Source: BOG-1112 sp964635325 (GTDB taxonomy: Bacteria; Bdellovibrionota_B; Oligoflexia; Oligoflexales; Bog-1112). From it: a DNA stretch of 23,599 bases. Below are positions 16,438-23,599 of this stretch, one piece after another. Made by a program: the position numbers and the translations under genes. Below the pieces are notes generated by a model. That model was not told the origin of the DNA, searched no databases, and saw only the letters and a program-made list of their open reading frames with translations. Within the stretch, counting starts at the first letter, position 1. Each line of letters starts with the position of its first letter. The DNA is taken from contig CAZWOL010000046.1 of the NCBI GenBank assembly GCA_964635325.1, forward strand, positions 1 through 23,599, given 5' to 3'.

Positions 16438-17274
16438 TTAAAGACCATCAATTTCAGAATTTTTTCGCAGACGAACACGGAATTCTAGATCACTCCACTC
16501 ATTCTGGAAGCGATTGGAGCCAGTCAGTAAGCCTTCGGCTGCAAGAACATTCTCCAACTTATGAGTACTTATCGGTTGAAGATTGTAGATCTTCCCCTCA
16601 TATATTCTCGTCGTGATACTAATAATCTTCGTTGCTCTAGCATCAGTATCCAATAGCTCATCACCTACTTTAAGACTCATCGCCTTAATCATAGAACCAT
16701 CAGCCTTAACCATCGGATGCTCTTCGGTAACTTCGAGCTTGTGATGACCATCAGTTACAAGTTCATAAACAGTCTCGCGTGTATCACCTGTTATGTAATG
16801 TTGAATCTTTTGTTCTTTAAATGAGACACTATCAACCGTTGACTCCGCGCTTAAAGCTGAAACAGTTTCTTGCTTTTTTGAAAACGCATCAAAAATCGAT
16901 GTATATTCTCCACTGAATAGAAGACGTTGCTTGGGGGTATAACAACCCAATGGACAATCAATGCCGGTTCGATACCAACCATCACAGGATGAAGATTCAT
17001 CTTTAGGCGCAATATTTTCACCACTATGCGCAGTAAATGTTGGATATTTTTTTGCTACTTCATCATCATCAAGGGTATCCATAGCAAACTTGAACTCTTT
17101 AGAACTCATGAATTTACATTTTTTTGCCCATAAAAGTCTCCCCACCATAACATTTCTATCATTAATTAAATCTTTCCTACACCTCTCTACATGATCATCA
17201 CGATCAGCTATTAACAGCGAGGATTCTAGCATCAAAAAACCCATGAGCAAATTTTTTAAAATCTTCCGACTCAT
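16438..17274 (-). CDS. Exported Hint-domain (hedgehog/intein-like) protein
   Basis: A 278-residue protein with a probable Sec signal (1-23) and a short Cys-containing mature N-part. A Hint domain then runs from Cys111 in PLGCYTPKQ to about residue 254. The intein block B TxxH is present as T183-E-E-H186 (LEVTEEHPMVKADGS), followed by LKVGDELL, an EGKIYNLQ strand and ENVLAAEGLLTGSN. Self-cleavage before Cys111 is plausible. The terminal His-Asn of true inteins is Ser-Asn here (253-254) and only 24 residues follow, so protein splicing is unlikely. Hint domains of this bacterial kind mature secreted toxins and adhesins. A strong GGAGAAGAA precedes the ATG. Gaps to the neighbours are 27 and 46 nt. 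Confidence 0.75.
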   Translation of the reverse strand: MSRKILKNLLMGFLMLESSLLIADRDDHVERCRKDLINDRNVMVGRLLWAKKCKFMSSKEFKFAMDTLDDDEVAKKYPTFTAHSGENIAPKDESSSCDGWYRTGIDCPLGCYTPKQRLLFSGEYTSIFDAFSKKQETVSALSAESTVDSVSFKEQKIQHYITGDTRETVYELVTDGHHKLEVTEEHPMVKADGSMIKAMSLKVGDELLDTDARATKIISITTRIYEGKIYNLQPISTHKLENVLAAEGLLTGSNRFQNEWSDLEFRVRLRKNSEIDGL

Positions 17275-17301
17275 TTCTTCTCCAAAAATGCAATTGTAAA
17301 A

Positions 17302-19383
17302 CTACTCTACAACAGAGTAATGCGACAGATTTAAGTCCACGACTCCATGTGTTTTCACCGGGAGGTCATTTATGATGTATAAATTTTTATGCACGAGATC
17401 GACGATTTGTTCTCCATTCATATCTGGGAATTTTAACCTCAATTTGATCACCAAATTCCCCAGTTGAGCGGAACTAGAACTCGTTCCACCAAGATCATGA
17501 TTTTGCGGAACAGCTACAGTTGCATAGCGCCCTCCTAGACCGCTAATTTTCTTGGAACTTAGGGGGTTGTATGTGGCAGCAACGAGGACGTTCAGATAAT
17601 CTTGACGACTCACTGACCAAATAGGATCATGAACAAAGTCTTCGGACTCACGATTTCCAGAAGCAAAGATAAACACCACATCAGGATTTTCCATGAACAT
17701 CTTTTTATAATAAGATTCATCGAGAATGTAATTGGTGCTTGCTATCACCGCAACTTTGATATCACTTGATTGCAAGTACTCTGTTGGATTTCTATTTAAG
17801 CCAATATTTTCTCTAATAAGCTGATACCCCACATTGATTTGTACTTGTTCGTCAGAAAGATCTTTAATAATAAGTGGGAATAAATCATCCGCATGAGAGA
17901 GGCCATTATTATGCCTAGGATTAATCTTTACAAAATGAGAAAATGATCTTTTATCCCTTACATTTATCACAGCTCCTAAATCATCAAACACTGGGTGATT
18001 TAGTAAATAATTTGTGAACGTGCTTCTATCATAGACAGAGGGGAGGTCAGCTAAATGAGTGTTATTAAGATAGATGAAATTACCAACATCACTATTAAGA
18101 TTGAGATCTTTATCCTCAAAATGAACACGAAGTTGGTCGAAATTCTTGTGTTTCAATTTTGCTAAAGTCGATCTTTGGTCAAGATAGATCCAAAGCGATT
18201 CAAGTGGAATTTTCAATTTTTCTTCAACTTTTGGTTGAAAAAAATTATCGAACGAAAGCTCCTTGGAGGATTCTAAGTAATCACCTCCATCTACTAAAAA
18301 ATCACTTTTAGTTAGCTTTGCTCTCTCTACCTTTCCCGCTGGGGATAAGAATATCTTAATGAAATATTCACCTCTTTCAAACATTAGCATCCTCTGAATA
18401 GGATTTAACTGCCGAGCAAGAAGCAAATACGATGACGACCCATCAGAAGCACGGTCCCATTCATTAAATCCTGAAAACGATAGTTTATTAATATCTCCAA
18501 CTGCAACAAAATCCAGATGACATGATTCATTTTTTATACATTCTATTTTGCTAAACAACTCATCACATACTTGGTTTAAATCTTCCGCATCTTGAAATAA
18601 GGATGAGCAACGCTCAAAGTCCAGAACAGACCTATCATGAAACGGTAAGACAGCCCTTTCAAATGTGTAACTAGCAAGCTGAGGTGCATGTTGATGGTAA
18701 GCTGGAGCAATGTCATAAGCAGGATCTATGTAAGGAACAATTTCCAATAGAAATAGATCCTTATCTTTGCCATTAAAACTACTTACGCGAGCATATTTAT
18801 AGTCATTCTCTCCCAATAAGAAGTCAAAACCACTCTGGTCCAACAGCTTTGCTAATTTGAGTTTGTCTGCAAACGATGCCTGCTCCCACCGCTCATGAAA
18901 ACCTAAATAGGCCTGCTTAGGAAAGATATTTTGCAATTTACTGGAAAAAATCTCCTCACCCTGTTCGTTAAGAATTTTTTCCATGCCTTCTATTAACGAA
19001 GCAATACCTTCACGAGTCACCTCAATCCCAGCACAGCCAAAGCGAGGAGAGAAAAGTTTATTACGCTCGCAATGACAAGCAAGCAAATGTTGCTTCCACA
19101 CCCCACCAGAATCAACGCAGGCCTTAGGCAGATCTTCGAAACTCGTAATTTTTAAAATGTCGTCTCGTTCTGATTTAATCTTATCCGGTCCAAGCACCAG
19201 ATTGCGTAAATGCGGGAAAGCATCGAGATCCAATGCTATTGGGTAGCGGTCACCATTGCTCTGATTCTCATTCGTCTCTTCTTTTTTCGATACGGTCTCG
19301 TTGCAAGAAACTCCGATAGCTCCAACAAGAAATAAAAAGAGTATAGAACTCAACAGTCGCGATATTTTTAATAGTTGAGGCAT
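17302..19383 (-). CDS. Lipoprotein with degenerate subtilisin-like (S8) C-terminal domain
   Basis: The ATG at 19383 (693 residues) is chosen over a TTG at 19395. A signal LLSSILFLFLVGAIGVSC makes Cys27 the likely lipidated residue. The large N-terminal part, with several Cys, is unrecognised. The C-terminal third resembles peptidase S8: GAVINV where families have AVID, SHADDLFPLI for the catalytic His (about 497), VFIFASGN for the oxyanion Asn (about 577), NVLVAATYN, and GGTSSSSAQLG for the Ser (about 635). The Asp position appears to be Asn, so activity is uncertain. It is the first gene of the five-gene exported cluster and could process or hold its partners at the cell envelope. Confidence 0.72.
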   Translation of the reverse strand: MPQLLKISRLLSSILFLFLVGAIGVSCNETVSKKEETNENQSNGDRYPIALDLDAFPHLRNLVLGPDKIKSERDDILKITSFEDLPKACVDSGGVWKQHLLACHCERNKLFSPRFGCAGIEVTREGIASLIEGMEKILNEQGEEIFSSKLQNIFPKQAYLGFHERWEQASFADKLKLAKLLDQSGFDFLLGENDYKYARVSSFNGKDKDLFLLEIVPYIDPAYDIAPAYHQHAPQLASYTFERAVLPFHDRSVLDFERCSSLFQDAEDLNQVCDELFSKIECIKNESCHLDFVAVGDINKLSFSGFNEWDRASDGSSSYLLLARQLNPIQRMLMFERGEYFIKIFLSPAGKVERAKLTKSDFLVDGGDYLESSKELSFDNFFQPKVEEKLKIPLESLWIYLDQRSTLAKLKHKNFDQLRVHFEDKDLNLNSDVGNFIYLNNTHLADLPSVYDRSTFTNYLLNHPVFDDLGAVINVRDKRSFSHFVKINPRHNNGLSHADDLFPLIIKDLSDEQVQINVGYQLIRENIGLNRNPTEYLQSSDIKVAVIASTNYILDESYYKKMFMENPDVVFIFASGNRESEDFVHDPIWSVSRQDYLNVLVAATYNPLSSKKISGLGGRYATVAVPQNHDLGGTSSSSAQLGNLVIKLRLKFPDMNGEQIVDLVHKNLYIINDLPVKTHGVVDLNLSHYSVVE

Positions 19384-19474
19384 CGAACAATCCAACTTTA
19401 CTAAATAACTTCAAAAAGTTTCCAAAGAAACGGATGCTCTAGACTTTTACAAAACTACGGATTAGCATGCCTAT

Positions 19475-19516
19475 CCATCAAGGTCTTGATGGCACGCTTT
19501 AAAGTTAGTCAACTTT
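19475..19516. promoter_or_regulatory. Two inverted repeats in the leader of the exported cluster
   Basis: CCATCAAG-GT-CTTGATGG (19475-19492) is a perfect 8-bp inverted repeat with a 2-base centre. AAAGTT-AGTC-AACTTT (19501-19516) follows 8 bases later. Neither has a T run, so they are more likely protein-binding sites than terminators. They lie between the candidate promoter and the first gene. Confidence 0.4.
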
Positions 19517-19525
19517 GTTGGAATG

Positions 19526-19554
19526 CTCATACGCCTCTAGACGAGTTCATTCAA
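19526..19554 (-). promoter_or_regulatory. Candidate sigma70-type promoter for the five-gene cluster
   Basis: Read on the minus strand, TTGAAT (19549-19554) and TATGAG (19526-19531) are 17 bases apart and match four of six positions or better of the -35 and -10 consensus. The promoter would transcribe towards the S8-like lipoprotein gene, leaving a leader of roughly 135 nt that contains both inverted repeats. Evidence is pattern only. Confidence 0.35.
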
Positions 19555-19674
19555 GTGACATTTGACCGCAATTTATTCTTTATGGAAACAAAATATCTGG
19601 GAACACTTCAGGAAAATTCAACTCTGCTTTTTCCTGATATGCTTTGATGGGATAAGCTTTGCCAAAAAACCTTG

Positions 19675-21720
19675 TCACTTAGGAGGGTACGCTATTTTAT
19701 TGAGCTCAATTTCAAAAGTTTGCATGTTGATGCGCTTACTCGGATCTTTCTCCAACGCCTTCACTAGCAGCTTGTCGAGAAGATCCTGACTCGCGGACAA
19801 TGCGCCAAACTTTTGCCCAAACTCCTGACCAGCGGGTGGCTCCTTGTGATTAGGCCAGTTTTTCTTTCTAAAGATCGACATGGCCAAAGAATAGACGTCG
19901 GATTGTGCCGGATTGTAGGGCTCTTCCGTACCCTTATAATAGTACAGTCCATCTTTGCCAACACTAAGAAATTCCGAACTTGCATTCTCGGGAGCGAGAT
20001 AACCTGGTGATCCACTGGTATGACGTTGACCTTTTACTAATTTTGCAGAGAAACCAAGGTCGAGTAGACGAATGTCACCTGCCGCATCCAAACCAATGTT
20101 TCCGAGTTTGACATCTCCGTGAATGTAATTCTTAGCATGAATTTCGTTCAGTGCATGTGCTGTTTTTGCAAAATCTTTCACATCGAAGGTTGCTTTCTTA
20201 TCTAAAGAAACCGCTAGATCCTCAATACAGAGCAGCTGACCACCTTCAAAGTCTAACTTTCCATAGTACTTAGCCACACCACTAACACCTGAAGCTTTCA
20301 GAGCTTCATAGTTTGCAATTTCATCAAGCACCGTGGTCTCCGCACCTGCTTGTGACACTGACCATCCTGACTTTGATGAGGCGTTTGAACCTTGTGAACT
20401 GAACGAGGCATCCGCAGAGAGAGACTCTCCCATTCGGTCCGAACCTTTTGAAAAACTATTGGATTTTCCTGCATTCACATTCATCATATCAAAAGAATCT
20501 TTGTCTATATTGAGCGAGCGCCCCATCGATTCTTCCGATGAAGATCCGGAGTAGGATCCATCTGCAGATCCCGATTTGCTAGCACCAGACTTCTTAAAGA
20601 CTTTGACGGCCATCGTAAACTCAGCTGTGTCTTTCGTTGCAAAAATCTTCAACCTATAAACACTACCCTGACCACCGGCACCTAAGTCGCTGAATTCCAT
20701 CGTACCGTCAGGCGTGCGTCCGAGTTTGAGCTCGAACTGTCCTCCTCTTATCTGCGATTGAACTTTATCCACCGCTCCCTCTGGTATGAGGATGGCTTTC
20801 GTTGCTGTCTTCCTGCGTACGCTCGACAGCGCATCCTCTTCCGCTCGAGTTAAGCCTTTGGGAAGCACAACCGAGTTAGGTTGGGATCCAGCGGCATGGA
20901 TTTTAACAGGAGGTTGATCGACTGGACTTGTTGCTGGAGAAATGACTTTGGGTTTAGGTGAGCTCTTGCCAACATAAACACTCCCACGACGAACTTTGCG
21001 CACGTGAAAGCTAACGGGCCTTTCGACCTTAGCAGGAATTGCTATATTTGGAGGAAAATCTGCGGAATCACCGAGTCGAGATAGCGTCTTTGCTAGACCC
21101 TCTGCTCCCGAACCTGTGACATGTAAGCCTCCATCTGGATTGTCGATATTGAGAACTTGGTTGTCATTGAGGAATTTTAGGAAATTCTGGTTGCTCTCTA
21201 TGTTGACGCCATACAAACTTTTGTTATCGATCGACTGAATGCGCTGATTGTCCCCTATACAAAGATGTCCAGCAGCTGCTAGATAAAATTGAATGGAGCT
21301 TTGATCGATCGCATCTTCAATAAAACTGTAGTCACTGAGAAGCAGAGATGGTTTTTCCAAATCCAAAGCAAAGCTGTAGCAAGCTGCTGGGATCGCTTTT
21401 GCGCTGCCCAATTCTACAAACACACCCTTAGCAATATCCACCTGGATGAGACGAGCTATGGATAGATCTAGTTTTTGAAAGCTCAAAGAATCAGGCACAT
21501 CTGCGCTCACTCGACCTACGGGAACCGTGACAGCATCTTGCGCCAAATTAAAATTGGCATTGCCGTCAACCCCGTAATTTTCTATGGTCAACATGCTCTC
21601 GGTTACTGTGAGATTTTGCTCCTTAGAAGAGACTTGCCCAGATGAATTGGATGCCGATTTATTGGTCTTACAAGACAACACAAATAAGAGTGGCCATAGT
21701 TTGCGAAATATCCAATACAT
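19675..21720 (-). CDS. Lipoprotein with Hanks-type Ser/Thr protein kinase domain
   Basis: A 681-residue protein. The N-terminus MYWIFRKLWPLLFVLSC resembles a short lipoprotein signal with Cys17 lipidated. Residues 40-230 are unrecognised. The kinase domain spans about 340-680. It has the glycine loop GAGGQGSVY (347-355), Lys373 in AVKVF, a probable C-helix Glu467, the catalytic loop HGDVKLGN with Asp536 and Asn541, DLG with Asp554, APE (576-578) and SDVYSLAMS. All catalytic residues are present. A Ser/Gly-rich insert of about 80 residues (377-458) sits between Lys373 and the C-helix, a likely phosphorylation target. AAGGGG precedes the ATG. Export would separate it from cytoplasmic ATP, so its location is puzzling. 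It is divergent from sufS. Confidence 0.85.
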   Translation of the reverse strand: MYWIFRKLWPLLFVLSCKTNKSASNSSGQVSSKEQNLTVTESMLTIENYGVDGNANFNLAQDAVTVPVGRVSADVPDSLSFQKLDLSIARLIQVDIAKGVFVELGSAKAIPAACYSFALDLEKPSLLLSDYSFIEDAIDQSSIQFYLAAAGHLCIGDNQRIQSIDNKSLYGVNIESNQNFLKFLNDNQVLNIDNPDGGLHVTGSGAEGLAKTLSRLGDSADFPPNIAIPAKVERPVSFHVRKVRRGSVYVGKSSPKPKVISPATSPVDQPPVKIHAAGSQPNSVVLPKGLTRAEEDALSSVRRKTATKAILIPEGAVDKVQSQIRGGQFELKLGRTPDGTMEFSDLGAGGQGSVYRLKIFATKDTAEFTMAVKVFKKSGASKSGSADGSYSGSSSEESMGRSLNIDKDSFDMMNVNAGKSNSFSKGSDRMGESLSADASFSSQGSNASSKSGWSVSQAGAETTVLDEIANYEALKASGVSGVAKYYGKLDFEGGQLLCIEDLAVSLDKKATFDVKDFAKTAHALNEIHAKNYIHGDVKLGNIGLDAAGDIRLLDLGFSAKLVKGQRHTSGSPGYLAPENASSEFLSVGKDGLYYYKGTEEPYNPAQSDVYSLAMSIFRKKNWPNHKEPPAGQEFGQKFGALSASQDLLDKLLVKALEKDPSKRINMQTFEIELNKIAYPPK

Positions 21721-21888
21721 AAAGACCCCTTTGCATATAGATCTCTTAGCTTCGGTTGAAACTCGCTAAAATTGTAGGTTTTTGACTTTAATGCTGCGAA
21801 TTTATTGGTCTATTATTTCACCTGCTTTTTTCTTACTTTATTTGGGATTTTTCTGTAGTTTGAAGGTCTTATCATTTTGAGGTTTGTT
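21721..21888. promoter_or_regulatory. Divergent promoter region between the kinase gene and sufS
   Basis: A 168-bp AT-rich gap should hold both promoters. For the kinase gene, a weak pair is TTCGCA (minus strand, 21795-21800) and TACAAT (21771-21776), 18 bases apart. For sufS, TTGACT at 21782-21787 and TATTAT at 21811-21816 are too widely spaced to be trusted. No Fe-S-type IscR box or other operator is recognised. Confidence 0.3.
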
Positions 21889-23088
21889 ATGGATTTACGC
21901 GATGCCTTCCCCTTTCTTCATCATACAAAGCCCGTCAGCTATCTAGATAGTGCTGCCAGCAGTCAAAAACCCAAACGGGTCATCGATCGGATATCTCAGT
22001 ATTATTCTTTCGAACATAGCAATGTCCATCGAGGTATCTACCAACTCGCTGAGCAGGCTACCGCACTCTTTGAAGGCGTGCGCAAACGCACAGCACAATT
22101 TTTGGGAAATGTTTCGACCAAGGAAATTATTTTTACTTCAGGAACAACTGGAAGCATCAACCTAGTCGCCCAATCATGGGGCTCAGAGTTTTTGCAAGCA
22201 GGAGATGAGATCCTGCTACCCATCACCGAACATCACTCCAATATCGTTCCTTGGCAACTCATTGCAAAAGCCAAAGGAGCCAAGCTTGTATTTATTCCAC
22301 TCGACAAACATTTACGTGTAGATCTTGCTGAAGCACGTAAACTTATCAACAAGCGCACCAAAATTCTTGCATGCGCACATGTCTCCAATGTTCTAGGCAC
22401 CATCCATCCTGTGAAGGAGCTCATTGCTCTTGCAAAATCAGTCGGAGCAATTTCTGTGATTGATGGAGCACAAGCTCTACCACACTTTGATGTCAATGTT
22501 CGTGATTTGGATTGTGATTTCTATACATTTAGCAGTCATAAAATGTGCGGACCAACTGGCGTGGGAGTACTTTACGGTCGCAAGGAGTGGCTTGAAAAAA
22601 TGCCTCCCTACCAAGGTGGAGGTGAGATGATTGCTAGAGTTTCGTGTGAGGGTTCAACTTGGGCCGACCTCCCTCACAAATTTGAAGCGGGTACTCCTAA
22701 TATTGGGGGGGTTGTTGGATTTGGAGAAGCCCTTGCATTTTTAGGGAGCTTTGACAGAGCAAAAGCATTCGCAAATGATCTTAAACTCAGTCACAACTTC
22801 CTAAGCCAACTCAGAAAGCGAGAAAATATCGAAGTCTTTGTCGACAGCACTGAAGAATGGGTTGGAATTCTTTCGTTTCGCCATGCCAAAATACATCCGC
22901 ATGACATAGCAACTATTCTCGACTCCGAAAATGTCTGTGTGCGAGCAGGTAACCACTGTGCCCAACCTCTGATGAGTGCACTCAACGTGCCATCCACAAC
23001 ACGGGTATCTCCGTATCTTTACAACAACGAAGACGATCTGGTTGCTTTCTTCCGCGGACTCGACAAGGTCGAAAAGCTACTGGGCTAG
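21889..23088 (+). CDS. sufS: Cysteine desulfurase SufS
   Basis: A PLP enzyme that takes sulfur from cysteine, forming a persulfide for Fe-S cluster assembly in the cytoplasm. The ATG at 21889 (399 residues) is preferred over a TTG at 21877 because TGAGG stands six bases upstream. The sequence has YLDSAASSQKP, TSGTTGSINLVAQ, the EHHSN His, SVIDGAQA, the PLP Lys218 in SSHKMCGPTG, and the catalytic Cys357 in RAGNHCAQP, which replaces the more usual RxGHHCAQP. This is the class II (SufS/CsdA) type. No sufBCD, sufE or sufU lies downstream in the window; a strong hairpin follows, so it ends its transcript. A CsdA-like role cannot be ruled out. Confidence 0.93.
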   Translation: MDLRDAFPFLHHTKPVSYLDSAASSQKPKRVIDRISQYYSFEHSNVHRGIYQLAEQATALFEGVRKRTAQFLGNVSTKEIIFTSGTTGSINLVAQSWGSEFLQAGDEILLPITEHHSNIVPWQLIAKAKGAKLVFIPLDKHLRVDLAEARKLINKRTKILACAHVSNVLGTIHPVKELIALAKSVGAISVIDGAQALPHFDVNVRDLDCDFYTFSSHKMCGPTGVGVLYGRKEWLEKMPPYQGGGEMIARVSCEGSTWADLPHKFEAGTPNIGGVVGFGEALAFLGSFDRAKAFANDLKLSHNFLSQLRKRENIEVFVDSTEEWVGILSFRHAKIHPHDIATILDSENVCVRAGNHCAQPLMSALNVPSTTRVSPYLYNNEDDLVAFFRGLDKVEKLLG

Positions 23089-23096
23089 AGTAGAAA

Positions 23097-23152
23097 AAAA
23101 GGTGACTGTTCCCTGTGCCCCAGAATGGGGGCACAGGGAACAGTCACCTTTT
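23097..23152. terminator. Perfect 25-bp inverted repeat, terminator of sufS
   Basis: The arm AAAAGGTGACTGTTCCCTGT plus GCCCC (23097-23121) pairs without mismatch to 23128-23152, across a 6-base loop, and ends in TTTT. The stem begins about 8 bases after the sufS stop. It should terminate in both directions. Its length and perfection exceed normal terminators, and it resembles REP-type palindromes that act as terminators after genes. Confidence 0.85.
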
Positions 23153-23194
23153 AATCACAAATATAGCACCATCCGAGTCATACGAGATTGATGT

Positions 23195-23476
23195 TCAACC
23201 TAAGTTATTCAAATTACTTCCGTCTGACTTAGACACAGGAGTCTTCAAACCATTAATAGTTGCGATTCGATAACTTGAATAACTGCCCTTTTCTATAGCT
23301 TTAACAAAAATTGTCCTACTCATAATCTGACCGGTCTTTAAATCGCAAAAAACTTCATTTCGACCACTCTTACTTTGCTTAAGTACAACTACATGCTTTT
23401 CATTAGGCAGGAAATCTTTATATTGTTGATGTCGTCTCTCATCACTAGGGCTGATGATCAATTCTCCATTTCTCAA
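23195..23476 (-). CDS. Small unidentified protein, start uncertain, possibly a gene remnant
   Basis: A 93-codon frame read from a TTG at 23476. The frame stays open upstream to 23570 with plausible coding content (SKFKLAELLKQALRNGEL), but no ATG or GTG occurs there. An ATG at 23574-23576 is in another frame and would need a one-base shift to join. The product is basic, with SPSDERRHQQYKDF and FCDLKTGQIMSRT segments, and matches no family I know. No ribosome-binding site is clear. Either a TTG start is used or this is the 3' remnant of a broken gene. Confidence 0.4.
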   Translation of the reverse strand: MRNGELIISPSDERRHQQYKDFLPNEKHVVVLKQSKSGRNEVFCDLKTGQIMSRTIFVKAIEKGSYSSYRIATINGLKTPVSKSDGSNLNNLG

Positions 23477-23599
23477 AGCCTGTTTAAGGAGCTCAGCTAA
23501 TTTAAACTTGGATTTACACTTCTTCCCGTAACTAATTCCAACATAGTTATAGCATCGCTTATTAAGATTTACTCATAATTTAATGAATATATTGGCGTT

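Larger units (their letters stand above)
19396..19674. other. Intergenic region upstream of the exported-protein cluster
   Basis: A 279-bp stretch between the lipoprotein kinase gene and the S8-like lipoprotein gene. It holds no convincing gene; the plus-strand frame at 19562-19789 runs into the kinase and looks like a shadow. It contains a candidate minus-strand promoter at 19526-19554 and two inverted repeats at 19475-19492 and 19501-19516. It is the likely control region of the five-gene cluster. No strong terminator for the kinase gene is seen. Confidence 0.5.

Noticed and set aside
16438..17274. Full splicing intein
   Set aside because: There is no conserved host protein on both sides, no homing endonuclease, and the terminal His-Asn is Ser-Asn. 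A Hint or bacterial intein-like domain fits better.
19562..19789. Plus-strand 75-codon frame across the kinase 3' end
   Set aside because: It has no upstream ribosome-binding site and overlaps the kinase C-terminus in antisense.

Overview
The window is a 23.6-kb stretch of a bacterial chromosome. Most genes lie on the minus strand; only the cut-off gene at the left edge and sufS are on the plus strand. The organism is probably a Gram-negative bacterium. The reasons are lipoprotein and Sec signals on periplasmic-type proteins, an ALDH4A1-type pyrroline-5-carboxylate dehydrogenase, an endonuclease-type MutL (DQHAx2Ex4E motif), and a cluster of exported proteins with MACPF-like, Hint, subtilase-like and Ser/Thr-kinase domains. 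A member of the Bdellovibrionota/Oligoflexia or another former deltaproteobacterial group would fit, but this is inference only.

Layout, left to right. (1) 1-1250: the 3' part of an unidentified plus-strand gene, followed by a bidirectional terminator. (2) 1308-4228 (minus): mutL-miaA, overlapping by an ATGA. The mutL linker carries in-frame copies of a ~145-bp palindromic dispersed repeat, and another full copy sits just upstream of mutL. (3) 4513-8799 (minus): a complete phosphate uptake operon pstS-pstC-pstA-pstB-phoU with overlapping or nearly touching genes. It is preceded, with an ATGA overlap, by a NagD-like HAD hydrolase (to 9674) and then a 2-Cys peroxiredoxin (to 10280). (4) 10540-12647 (minus): pyrroline-5-carboxylate dehydrogenase followed by a DUF4442 hotdog-type protein.

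(5) 12805-19383 (minus): five consecutive genes, all with N-terminal export signals and gaps of only 5-57 nt. In transcription order they are a lipoprotein with a degenerate subtilisin-like (S8) C-terminus, a Hint-domain protein, a MACPF-like protein with coiled-coil and leucine-rich-repeat parts, a smaller homologue of that protein, and a membrane-anchored helical protein. This block is visibly more AT-rich than the housekeeping genes around it. It is the best candidate in the window for an undescribed system, possibly a secreted pore-forming or predation/defence module. (6) 19675-21720 (minus): a Hanks-type Ser/Thr kinase with an apparent lipoprotein signal, which is unusual because the kinase domain would then lie outside the cytoplasm. 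(7) 21889-23088 (plus): sufS cysteine desulfurase, ending in a 25-bp perfect inverted repeat that serves as terminator and may be a REP-like element. (8) 23195-23570 (minus): a small unidentified reading frame with no ATG start.

The core genes (mutL, miaA, pst, ahpC-like, P5CDH, sufS) look intact and ordinary. I saw no tRNA, rRNA, CRISPR array, transposase or phage gene.
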